A stretch of 64,000 bases of DNA from Salisediminibacterium beveridgei (GTDB lineage: Bacteria > Bacillota > Bacilli > Bacillales > Salisediminibacteriaceae): assembly GCF_001721685.1 (NCBI RefSeq), contig NZ_CP012502.1, positions 248,001 to 312,000 on the forward strand. The letters are read 5' to 3'. The notes under the pieces were generated by a model. The model was not told where the DNA came from and did not search any database. It was given only the letters and a program-made list of their open reading frames with translations. The position numbers were made by a program, and so were the translations under genes. This document shows, piece after piece, positions 36,648 through 44,091 of this stretch; position 1 is the first letter of the stretch, and each line of letters opens with the position of its first letter.

Positions 36648-37763
36648 TCAACCACCTCCTGATAATACGTGGAGATAAGCATCAGGTGACCGTTCAGGCG
36701 CTTGTAAACCAGCATACTTTTCATTGCTTTTTGCACGGTTTTTGTTTCCTATGTCATTGCGATCCTGTTCAATGGATATGGACATCGCCACGTCACGATA
36801 ATCGTTGGCACTGGTTAATTTAAGATCATACACTTTCCTCAGTGCATCCTCGGCTATAGTGGGATGCTCGATCATGACGCGTTTCATCACTTTTAATTGA
36901 TCGATTATATACCTCGAATATCTGGCCTCAAGCTTGTTTATAAACCAGGTGACCGCCTCCTTATCCGAAAAGAAATCTTCGATTTCACGAATGAGTCCGT
37001 CACGTTTTGATCGGTTCTTTATACGATGATCAGGATCGATAACCATGTGGCCCCGTCCTGATGGAATCACGTGTTGACCGATCACTTGCCCGTTCGGCTT
37101 CAAACGGATTTGGAGATGATCACCCTCTGTAAAGACATGCTGTTTTTGTCAAAATAAAAGTGCATCCTGATCATAAACTATCTCCTTTGGCATACCTTCG
37201 AAATATTGAAATGAACGTTCATGTGCGTGTACCACATCCTCGGTTCGGAATGGTCTGTCCAAACATTCAATATACTTATACCTCGAACAAGACAGGATAA
37301 ATGCAATGAAAAAGATGCGCTGACGCTTACCATCCTGATCGTTAACGACCGTTTGTCCGAAATCAACTTGTCCCTGTTGGCCCATTGGCAATTCTTCCAC
37401 CGATCCATAGGGGCGCTCATGCTTCACTTTCGGAATGCTGTATCGATCCCGAAGATCATTCACATAATTCCTTACTGTATTTTCACTCGCATCTCCTCCA
37501 TCCATACCTGCTTTCTCCTGAAGCCAGTCATAAATCTGCGCTGCGGATAAATCCGGATGTTCATTCAACCACATCACCACTTGATCCTGATACGGATCGA
37601 GCTTCTTTCGTCTCTCGTGTAACGATGACAGAAACGCTTCAAATTCATCTGGGTCCATTTTTAAGTAATCGATCACCCTGTTTCTTGAGATTTGTAATTT
37701 TGCCGCAATGGCACTTTTGGAGAATCCATCTCTGTATAATCGATGAATATCCACATAAACCAT
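36648..37763 (-). pseudogene. istA: IS21-family transposase IstA, internal deletion
   Basis: The N-terminal part has the helix-turn-helix FSKSAIAAKLQISRNRVIDY, the first catalytic Asp in GQQGQVDFGQTVV and the second in MPKEIVYDQDALLF, then a stop. The C-terminal part resumes at about 37140 with HVFTEGDHLQIRLKPNGQVI and RDVAMSISIEQDRN. The middle, including the third catalytic acidic residue (Glu), is missing, about 130-160 residues compared with full-length relatives. The transposase cannot be active, so the copy can only move if helped by another. Confidence 0.88.
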
Positions 37764-37959
37764 AAAACGATCCACTCCTCATTCCCCCACTTCTGTATGT
37801 ACTCACTTGAGTATATACAAAATAAAGCGGGCATTTGAAAATAAAATTCCGGCAGTTCGTAAGAACTGTTGAATCTTATTTGGGGAAAACCGTTTAGTCT
37901 AATTTATCATTTACACTGGCACAAGGACACGCGCCGACCTACCGGACGATCAATCTACA

Positions 37960-38016
37960 GCAATCTACAATGTAAAAGAAAAAGTTTATACTCGAGATTT
38001 ATATGCGAGAGATTAA
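37960..38016 (+). pseudogene. 3' tip of a ugd homologue at the IS1182 breakpoint
   Basis: Directly after the truncated transposase the sequence reads [15 protein letters not shown] then TAA at 38014-38016, identical in its last nine residues to the end of the intact ugd ([10 protein letters not shown]). It is the last part of a third ugd allele, the rest removed by the IS1182 junction or by recombination. A terminator follows. Confidence 0.85.
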
Positions 38017-38028
38017 TTGATTTATACA

Positions 38029-38070
38029 AATAAGCCTGAGAAGTGAAAACTCACTTTTCAGGCTTATTTT
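38029..38070. terminator. Bidirectional terminator between ugd fragment and LCP gene
   Basis: AAGCCTGAGAAGTGA pairs with TCACTTTTCAGGCTT over AAAC. TTATTTT follows on the plus strand, ATTTGTAT on the minus. It would have ended the old ugd transcript and now ends the leftward LCP gene. Confidence 0.82.
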
Positions 38071-38108
38071 GAATGTTGAACAATTTATGTTTCGTAACTT
38101 CAAAAAAA

Positions 38109-39101
38109 TCAATCTGAGGACGCAGTTGAAGAATCTGATTTATTCAGACGAAGATGATCTTTCAATCGATTCGAAACACGCTGTCTTTCCTCTTCTGGAA
38201 CCTCATAATACCAAATACCATTAATTGTTGTACCTGATCCTTCAATTTCCAATGTTTCCGAGTTATGCCGCGATGAGTGGTAATGGTTCATGAGTTTCGT
38301 CATACTGTCAAAGTCCAGATTGGTATTGACATTACTGCCAAGACCGTCAAGTATATCTCCAACACGTGTGATGGAACTGAAGCTGGCACCTTCACTGATA
38401 ATCGCATTCACGACCTGCTGTTGCCGGATATTTCGTCCCATGTCTCCCTGAGGATCACCGCTTCGCATTCGTGTGTATTCGAGGGCTCGGTCACCGTCGA
38501 GGCTGACTTCACCTTCAGGGAATGTGTATCCTCCCTGGGAGAAAGAGAAGCTGTTTTCGACATCAACACCACCTACGGCATCGACCATTTCCGTAAAACC
38601 GTCCATGTTGACACGGACGACATAGTCGATGGGGATATCCAGGAAGTTTTCGACGGTATCCATCGCCATGTTTGAGCCGCCAAATGCAAATGCATGGTTG
38701 ATTTTGTCTTGATTGCCTCTGCCGATGATTTCTGTTCGCGTGTCTCGTGGAATCGAGAGCATTTTCATGGAATCGTCGTTAGGGTCTGCTGTGACGACAA
38801 TGATCGTATCACTTCTGCCGTGTTGCCCCTCTTCGGCGTCTATTCCCAGCAGTAGAAATGATACCGGTTCTTTTTCATTCAGATTTACAGGTGCTGCACG
38901 CTTATCGGACTGGTTGCGGTCCAATTCCTCATACATATTCGAATCCACAGTGCTTTCGACTGATTTATAGAGGTTGTAGACATACCCACCGCCAATCAGT
39001 AAGAGGATGATGAAGATCCCGCCGGTTAAGGTGAAGAATTTTCTCGTATTTCCCCAGCTTTTCCAGCCTTTATTGCGTTTATCTTGCCGAAAATTTGTCA
39101 T
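38109..39101 (-). CDS. LytR-CpsA-Psr family glycan ligase
   Basis: This 330-residue LCP protein has an N-terminal membrane anchor (FFTLTGGIFIILLLIGGGYV) and the extracellular LCP domain: SFLLLGIDAEEGQHGRSDTI, KMLSIPRDTRTEI with the arginine that grips the lipid pyrophosphate, KINHAFAFGG, GLTEMVDAVGGVDV-type NMDGFTEMVDAVGGVDVE and EYTRMRSGDPQGDMGRNIRQ. It transfers lipid-linked glycans onto peptidoglycan. The start at 39101 has GGGGAG upstream; the longer frame to 39158 would cover the promoter. It probably anchors one of the polymers made here. Confidence 0.93.
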   Translation of the reverse strand: MTNFRQDKRNKGWKSWGNTRKFFTLTGGIFIILLLIGGGYVYNLYKSVESTVDSNMYEELDRNQSDKRAAPVNLNEKEPVSFLLLGIDAEEGQHGRSDTIIVVTADPNDDSMKMLSIPRDTRTEIIGRGNQDKINHAFAFGGSNMAMDTVENFLDIPIDYVVRVNMDGFTEMVDAVGGVDVENSFSFSQGGYTFPEGEVSLDGDRALEYTRMRSGDPQGDMGRNIRQQQVVNAIISEGASFSSITRVGDILDGLGSNVNTNLDFDSMTKLMNHYHSSRHNSETLEIEGSGTTINGIWYYEVPEEERQRVSNRLKDHLRLNKSDSSTASSD

Positions 39102-39137
39102 TTTGCCAATCTCCCCTATATTCATTTCATTATTTAT

Positions 39138-39166
39138 AGTATAGTGGATTGTGAGCAAATAGGCAA
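39138..39166 (-). promoter_or_regulatory. Sigma-A promoter for the LCP gene
   Basis: On the minus strand TTGCCT and TATACT are separated by exactly 17 bp, placing the transcription start about 30 bases before the ATG at 39101. Confidence 0.65.
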
Positions 39167-39243
39167 TCTGTTAATTTGTGAAAACATGGAATTTAAATCG
39201 AATGAAATGATATATAACTGTACTATAAGAGGGGGGGAGTAAG

Positions 39244-41064
39244 ATGTCTCAATCAAAAAGAAAAGTGTTTCTGGGGCTGGTGGATTCAATCATTGTGTTA
39301 TCGGCGATTTTCATCAGCTATTATCTCGTTGTGACGAATACAGACCGGCTGCCAGAAGCCATCCTGGCAAGCTCGGTTGTTCTGTTAATCAGTCATCATA
39401 TCTTTGCCCATTTCTTCAATTTGTATAATCGCATTTGGGAGTACGCCAGTGTAGGTGAGCTGACTGCGATTATCAAGGCAGTTTCTTTGTCCGTCATTCC
39501 TGTCTATATGATGCAGATGATGGTGTTCGATGTGACGTATAACCGGGCGATGCTTGTCACATGGATGCTGCATATCTTGTTGATCGGAGGATCACGCTTT
39601 TCCTGGCGGATCTTCAGAGATGAATTCATTCAACAATCCGACATGAAACAGAAAAGAACTTTGATCATTGGCGCCGGGAAAGCGGGCAGTATGGTCGCAA
39701 GACAACTCCAGCAAAGTGAAATGTCTGAATTAAAACCTGTGTCCTTCGTGGATGATGATCCGCAAAAAATTAATCTTGAGATCATGGGTATTCCGGTCCT
39801 AGGTAAAATTGACTCCCTGCATCAGATCGTCAATGATTATATGATTGAGCATATTGTAATCGCAATACCGTCTTTGCCCCGGGCAGAGTTAAACGGGATC
39901 TTTCTGACATGTGCAACGACGAAAGTCAGGACACAAATTATGCCTGCCGTGGAGGATATCATGTCCGGGAAAGTATCGGTCATGCAGATGCGGGATGTTC
40001 AGGTGGAGGACTTACTTGGACGGGATCCGGTGGAACTGGATAACCAAAGTATAGGGAAAAAACTTACAGGAAGACGGGTCATGATTACCGGGGCTGGGGG
40101 ATCCATCGGGTCCGAAGTCTGCCGCCAGGTCAGTTTGTTTCACCCGGATACGGTGATCTTACTTGGACATGGGGAGAACAGCATCTACGCCATCGATATG
40201 GAGTTACGCAATCAATTTGGACACATTACATATGAAGCGGTTATCGCAGATGTGCAGGATGAAGAACGCATCAATGACGTCATATCGACTTATTCCCCTG
40301 ACGTGATCTATCATGCCGCAGCACATAAACATGTTCCGCTAATGGAGAAGAATCCGCATGAGGCGATCAAAAATAATGTCATGGGAACCTTGAATGTATC
40401 CAAGGCCGCCGACCGTCACGGTGTATCATCGTTTGTCATGGTGTCCACGGATAAAGCCGTCAAGCCAACGAGCGTGATGGGCGCTACGAAACGGATTGCC
40501 GAAATGGTCGTGCAGCATATGGATACCGTCAGTGACACTAAATTCGTAGCGGTTCGGTTTGGTAATGTGCTGGGCAGCCGAGGCAGCGTCATTCCCCTGT
40601 TTAAACAACAGATCGAAAATGGTGGTCCGGTGACCGTGACCCACCCGGAGATGACCCGATATTTTATGACGATACCGGAAGCGTCGAGGCTGGTGGTTCA
40701 GGCTGGGGCGATTGCTGATGGCGGCGAGACCTTTGTTTTGGATATGGGAAAACCCGTAAAGATAGTCGATCTGGCCAAAAACCTGATCCGGTTATCCGGA
40801 TTCACCGAAGATGAAATCGAAATCCGTTATACGGGTATGCGACCTGGTGAGAAACTCTTTGAGGAACTTCTAGGAGAAGATGAAGTACACGGGGAACAGA
40901 TCTATCCGATGATTTACAGAGGAAAGACGCCCCCTGTGAATATTCAGGTGATCAATGAATTAATCGAAGAATTTGATGCAATGTCTACCCAAAAGCTGCG
41001 GGTAAGTGTGTTGGACATTGCCCACTTTCGTACGAAACAATTGAGAGCGGTCGGTTCTAAATAA
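39244..41064 (+). CDS. capD: Membrane-bound UDP-GlcNAc 4,6-dehydratase (CapD/PglF/FlaA1-like)
   Basis: This 606-residue protein has four N-terminal membrane helices, a CoA-binding-like Rossmann domain (TLIIGAGKAGSMVARQLQQS) and a dehydratase domain with VMITGAGGSIGSEVCRQVSL, AAAHKHVPLMEKNPHEAIKN and VSTDKAVKPTSVMGATKRIA, where Met replaces the usual catalytic Tyr as in this membrane subfamily. It makes UDP-4-keto-6-deoxy-HexNAc, which the reductase at 15.5 kb could turn into the initiating sugar. GGGGGGAG precedes the start. Confidence 0.92.
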   Translation: MSQSKRKVFLGLVDSIIVLSAIFISYYLVVTNTDRLPEAILASSVVLLISHHIFAHFFNLYNRIWEYASVGELTAIIKAVSLSVIPVYMMQMMVFDVTYNRAMLVTWMLHILLIGGSRFSWRIFRDEFIQQSDMKQKRTLIIGAGKAGSMVARQLQQSEMSELKPVSFVDDDPQKINLEIMGIPVLGKIDSLHQIVNDYMIEHIVIAIPSLPRAELNGIFLTCATTKVRTQIMPAVEDIMSGKVSVMQMRDVQVEDLLGRDPVELDNQSIGKKLTGRRVMITGAGGSIGSEVCRQVSLFHPDTVILLGHGENSIYAIDMELRNQFGHITYEAVIADVQDEERINDVISTYSPDVIYHAAAHKHVPLMEKNPHEAIKNNVMGTLNVSKAADRHGVSSFVMVSTDKAVKPTSVMGATKRIAEMVVQHMDTVSDTKFVAVRFGNVLGSRGSVIPLFKQQIENGGPVTVTHPEMTRYFMTIPEASRLVVQAGAIADGGETFVLDMGKPVKIVDLAKNLIRLSGFTEDEIEIRYTGMRPGEKLFEELLGEDEVHGEQIYPMIYRGKTPPVNIQVINELIEEFDAMSTQKLRVSVLDIAHFRTKQLRAVGSK

Positions 41065-41104
41065 AAGAACGAATTGGAAAGACTGATGAAATGGAGTGTG
41101 GACA

Positions 41105-41824
41105 GTGGAACAAAGAGGGACACAGCAGGAAGAAGAAATCAGTTTGAACGAAATACTCGGTTTGCTTTGGAAGAACTGGCGTTTTATTTTGTTATTAACA
41201 GGCGTATTTGTAGTATTAGCATTGGTCATTTCCGCGGTTATGAACACTCAGCGGGATGTGACTACATATTATGAAGTGGAGACCGTCTTCGTTGTCTCGG
41301 AGGAAGAGGATTATTCAGATCGACGCGATTTGGCCAGAGAGCTTTCGAAAACCGATTTGATTATTGAAAATGCCATTGAAGAGATGGATTTTGAAGATAC
41401 CGAAGTGGAAGATGTATGGCCTCATATGGAGGTCGAAAGGGATAGTAATGATATTTCCATCTTCCTGATTTGGCATGATGAACGTGATGGAGTCCAATTT
41501 TTAGATGCCATTCGTGATGAAGTGATCGATCTCTTGGATGATGCCACGGATTTTGCACCTTTAGAAGTGAGTCAAGAAGCCGAACTCACCGGGACTACAG
41601 AAGTGGATGACCAGCAGGTTAATATTACTCTCAATATGGTAATTGCTTTTGTTTTGGGTATCATGGGTTCTGTTTTTGCCATATTTCTTGTGAATTTCAT
41701 GAATCCAACGGTTCAAAGTGCCGGTTCACTGGAGAGAAATACTGGTATTCCGGTCTTGGCAGAATTTGAAGATGAGGAAGAAATGCCTCGTTGGAAGAAG
41801 TATATTACCATCCGGGGAGTGTAG
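41105..41824 (+). CDS. Second Wzz-type chain-length determinant/kinase activator
   Basis: This protein of about 239 residues has helices near 25-48 (FILLLTGVFVVLALVISAVM) and near 180-200 (NMVIAFVLGIMGSVFAIFLV), bracketing a very acidic extracellular domain. It differs from the first Wzz at 9.7 kb and is not a recent duplicate. The GTG at 41105 has GGAG eight bases upstream. It is followed by a second kinase-like gene, so the locus has two such pairs, perhaps one per polymer. Confidence 0.82.
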   Translation: MEQRGTQQEEEISLNEILGLLWKNWRFILLLTGVFVVLALVISAVMNTQRDVTTYYEVETVFVVSEEEDYSDRRDLARELSKTDLIIENAIEEMDFEDTEVEDVWPHMEVERDSNDISIFLIWHDERDGVQFLDAIRDEVIDLLDDATDFAPLEVSQEAELTGTTEVDDQQVNITLNMVIAFVLGIMGSVFAIFLVNFMNPTVQSAGSLERNTGIPVLAEFEDEEEMPRWKKYITIRGV

Positions 41825-41826
41825 AT

Positions 41827-42426
41827 ATGATTACGAATAAACCGAACCAACAAGAACAGATTCGACTATTACGGTCGAAATTGATTCACCAGGAACATGT
41901 TCCAGAGAGGCTTCTCATGACCAGCACCCGAGGCGGTGAAGGGAAGACGACGGTTGCGTCGGCCCTGGGGGCCTCGCTAGCGGCGATCAATTGCAAAACG
42001 ATCGTTGTCCATGCAGATCTTCGTGAACGTAAGGAAGAAGCTGAAATGGCTCATGAAAAGGGGTTGAGTGACTTCTTATCAGGTAAGCTGTCGAAGGATC
42101 AATTAATTAAGCAAGGCGAGGTCGGATCCAACGATGTGATTCATGCAGGCACAGCTACTCCTTTCTCTACAGAGCTATTGGAGGGTGGCGCCTTTCATGA
42201 TCTGATGGAGGAACTGAAAGAGGCATATGATATGGTGATTGTCGATGGACCTCCGGTGATACAAGTCAGTGACAGTATCCCGCTCATGGCAATCTGTGAT
42301 GCAGCAGTCCTTGCAGTCGAGCATCAGAAGACGAGAGAAGATGAAGTCTTAGACGTATCAAAACAGCTTCAAAATTATGATGTGAAAGTATTAGGAGCAG
42401 TGATGACCAAAGTAAAATCGTTCTGA
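41827..42426 (+). CDS. Second BY-kinase-like ATPase lacking a tyrosine tail
   Basis: This 199-residue protein has Walker A STRGGEGKTTVASALGASLA, a changed Walker A' TIVVHADLRERK and Walker B MVIVDGPPVIQVSDS. It stops at VLGAVMTKVKSF and so lacks the C-terminal tyrosine cluster seen in the first kinase (SKYHYYYGAESS). It may act as a non-autophosphorylating ATPase partner or be phosphorylated elsewhere. GGGGAG precedes ATG 41827. No phosphatase is paired with it. Two terminators follow. Confidence 0.82.
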   Translation: MITNKPNQQEQIRLLRSKLIHQEHVPERLLMTSTRGGEGKTTVASALGASLAAINCKTIVVHADLRERKEEAEMAHEKGLSDFLSGKLSKDQLIKQGEVGSNDVIHAGTATPFSTELLEGGAFHDLMEELKEAYDMVIVDGPPVIQVSDSIPLMAICDAAVLAVEHQKTREDEVLDVSKQLQNYDVKVLGAVMTKVKSF

Positions 42427-42429
42427 TGT

Positions 42430-42471
42430 CGACACGTACACGTTGTACATGCGTGTGCGTGTCTTTTCTTC
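42430..42471 (+). terminator. Terminator after the second kinase
   Basis: GACACGTACACG pairs with CGTGTGCGTGTC (42431-42463) with one mismatch, followed by TTTTCTTCTT. Confidence 0.85.
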
Positions 42472-42504
42472 TTATTTGCTCACGATTGAGCAAATGAGAA
42501 GCGT

Positions 42505-42548
42505 AAATAAGCGCGCTCGCCTGAATGTCCTGGCGAGCGCGCTTATTT
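42505..42548. terminator. Bidirectional hairpin between convergent genes
   Basis: AAATAAGCGCGCTCGCC pairs perfectly with GGCGAGCGCGCTTATTT (17 bp, 10-nt loop). It lies between the rightward kinase gene and the leftward CWB2 gene and probably ends both. The 42550-42667 stretch holds nothing else recognisable. Confidence 0.8.
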
Positions 42549-42667
42549 GTCGTATAACCATGGTGCGTTTTCTAGGTCTTCTGTTTATTGAGACGAACCG
42601 ATGGGGTTCGAACGGCCGGTCTCTTCATGGGGCAGGTGCCCGGTAGTATGCTTCGGTGGAAAGCGGA

Positions 42668-44005
42668 TTACTGAATCGTGAAGAGCTGTGTCCAGTAGGT
42701 ATCATCCTTACCGACACCGATATGGGTGTAGCTCCCATTCAAAATATTGCTCTTATGGCCGGCGCTGTCCATCCAGGCCTCAAACACGGCTTCAGGTGAA
42801 TAGTAACCCATTGCAAGATTTTCACCGCCGGAATAAGGATACCCGAATTCCGCCAGCATGTCTGTCGGTGAGCCGTAAGTTGGTGATTCGTGAGCAAAAT
42901 AGTCATTGTCATTCATGTCCCGGGACTTCTCCTCGGCAACCTCGCTGATTCCCGTATGAAAGGTCAAAGGAGCGATATCCCTCTCGATGCGGGCTTCGTT
43001 GACCAGTAAGAAAACCTCGAATGCGTCACTGTTGATGGCGGACACTTTTCCTTCAATCAAATCATTGTTGCGAAGGGATTCAAAGGAAGCTTCGTTGATG
43101 GCCACTTGTCCGCCCAGCACATTGATGGATTGGATCTGGCTGCTGCTGAGATAGTCAAGAATATCTTGAGGTGTGTGATCTGTGTGTGTCAACAGCACCG
43201 GTGAATCGAGTTTTGAAGCTGCAGCTGAACCCGTCAATGCATCCGGGAAATCCATACCAGTCGCCGCAAAAGCTTCTGTGGCGTCCGGGTAGTATGTTTT
43301 GGCAATCACAGCAGAAGTATCAAAACGGTTCTCACCATATACCCGTTCCGCTTGCGGAAGACTGTCAACGACGTCATCCGTGATAGCGACTTCGCCACCA
43401 ATCACGGTGGTGGACGAATAGTTCCCCATTGCTGATTCCGTGTCTTCCGGTAATTGATCCGGCATCGTCAAGAGAACAGGAGATCCTTCCTGTGCCGCAT
43501 AAGGAGCGATGGACAGGGCGTCCGGGAAGGTGGTGCCACTGACGATAAACGCATGATCAGCCTCCAGTTCATCTGCAATCAGCTGAGCGGTTTCAAAGCG
43601 GTTGGCACCGCCGATTCTGGTGATCTGTTCAATCCCTTTGTCAGAGAGCTGGTCTTCAATTGTGTCAGGAATGACCTGATCCCCGCCGAGCAAGATCACT
43701 TCTTCGGCCTGCAGTTCCAGGATTCTCTCGAGTGTTTCGTCATTGATCTGATTCTGGCCTGTCAATAAAATGGGCGCATCATGCTTGGCAGCCAACGGTG
43801 TACCTGCTAATGCATCAGGGAAATTGGTGGATGTGGCCAGGATGACTGTATCGGCCTGATCCCACCCCTCTTTGGAGATTTCAATGGCTGTTTGGAAACG
43901 ATCTTCTCCTTGAATGCGGTCCAGGTCAATATAAGCGTTACCTGAAACCGACATCGGCAACACGAGCAATAAGAGAAGAAACGACAAAAAGTATGTAACT
44001 TTCAT
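42668..44005 (-). CDS. CWB2-repeat surface protein with CAP domain
   Basis: This 445-residue exported protein has a signal peptide (residues 1-24), three CWB2 repeats (about 28-305) marked by RIQGEDRFQTA, RIGGANRFETA and YGENRFDTS with FPDAL motifs, then a CAP/SCP domain (about 325-445) with LLVNEARIERDIAPLTFH, YFAHESP, GENLAMGYY and AGHKSNILNGSYTHIGVG. CWB2 repeats bind anionic wall polymers, as in LytC and clostridial Cwp proteins. CAP domains of YkwD type are common on Bacillus surfaces with no proven activity. The canonical His residues are present. Confidence 0.92.
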   Translation of the reverse strand: MKVTYFLSFLLLLLVLPMSVSGNAYIDLDRIQGEDRFQTAIEISKEGWDQADTVILATSTNFPDALAGTPLAAKHDAPILLTGQNQINDETLERILELQAEEVILLGGDQVIPDTIEDQLSDKGIEQITRIGGANRFETAQLIADELEADHAFIVSGTTFPDALSIAPYAAQEGSPVLLTMPDQLPEDTESAMGNYSSTTVIGGEVAITDDVVDSLPQAERVYGENRFDTSAVIAKTYYPDATEAFAATGMDFPDALTGSAAASKLDSPVLLTHTDHTPQDILDYLSSSQIQSINVLGGQVAINEASFESLRNNDLIEGKVSAINSDAFEVFLLVNEARIERDIAPLTFHTGISEVAEEKSRDMNDNDYFAHESPTYGSPTDMLAEFGYPYSGGENLAMGYYSPEAVFEAWMDSAGHKSNILNGSYTHIGVGKDDTYWTQLFTIQ

Positions 44006-44028
44006 GAAACAATCCTTCCTTTCAGTAT

Positions 44029-44070
44029 GTAAAATGAGTCAAGCTCCAGAGTAGATCCGGAGCTTGACTC
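44029..44070 (-). terminator. Terminator after the second CAP-like CWB2 gene
   Basis: GAGTCAAGCTCC pairs perfectly with GGAGCTTGACTC (44036-44070), followed on the minus strand by ATTTTAC. It separates the two CWB2-CAP genes into different transcripts. Confidence 0.8.
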
Positions 44071-44091
44071 GAGCATTATAACACAGTCAGA

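Larger units (their letters stand above)
35813..37915 (-). mobile_element. IS21-family insertion sequence, 2.1 kb, with 5-bp target duplication
   Basis: The ends are TGTAACCGTCAAGTTAAACT at 35813 and, inverted, TGTAAATGATAAATTAGACT at 37915, both followed by AAAC; an internal AATAAGATTCAACA occurs in both ends as IS21 subterminal repeats. The element is flanked by CTGGC on each side (35808-35812 and 37916-37920), a 5-bp target duplication. Inside are istB and an internally deleted istA on the minus strand. The intact ends and duplication show a simple, fairly recent insertion into IS1182. Confidence 0.92.
35217..37957 (+). mobile_element. IS1182-family element, 3'-truncated and split by an IS21-family insertion
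   Basis: The left end reads AGAGGCTGGGACAAAACCC, like IS1182-family termini, followed by a hairpin CCCACACC/GGTGTGGG with TTTT (35250-35273) that blocks incoming transcription. The transposase gene starts at 35545. It is interrupted at 35812 by IS21 and resumes at 37916 in the same frame, then breaks off at about 37957 where ugd-like sequence begins; the right end is missing. The upstream sequence GTAGTGTCAATAAGTTTGTG (35153-35172) may be the end of yet another element. Confidence 0.8.
35545..37957 (+). pseudogene. IS1182-family transposase, broken
   Basis: The frame begins MFIDYNMNQLVLPMDLSLNY, shifts by one base in the A7 run near 35613, and continues AVNDLVESIPEEAFEAFYKS, SGREIEALLQDSIRMMWLA. 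Beyond the IS21 insertion the reading resumes LAQGHAPTYRTIN and is then truncated. The residues match the N-terminal quarter of IS1182 transposases. It is interrupted, frameshifted and truncated, so it is non-functional. The start has GGAGG upstream. Confidence 0.85.

Noticed and set aside
37385..37765. Plus-strand frames opposite istA
   Set aside because: Antisense shadows; istA on the minus strand has clear transposase motifs.
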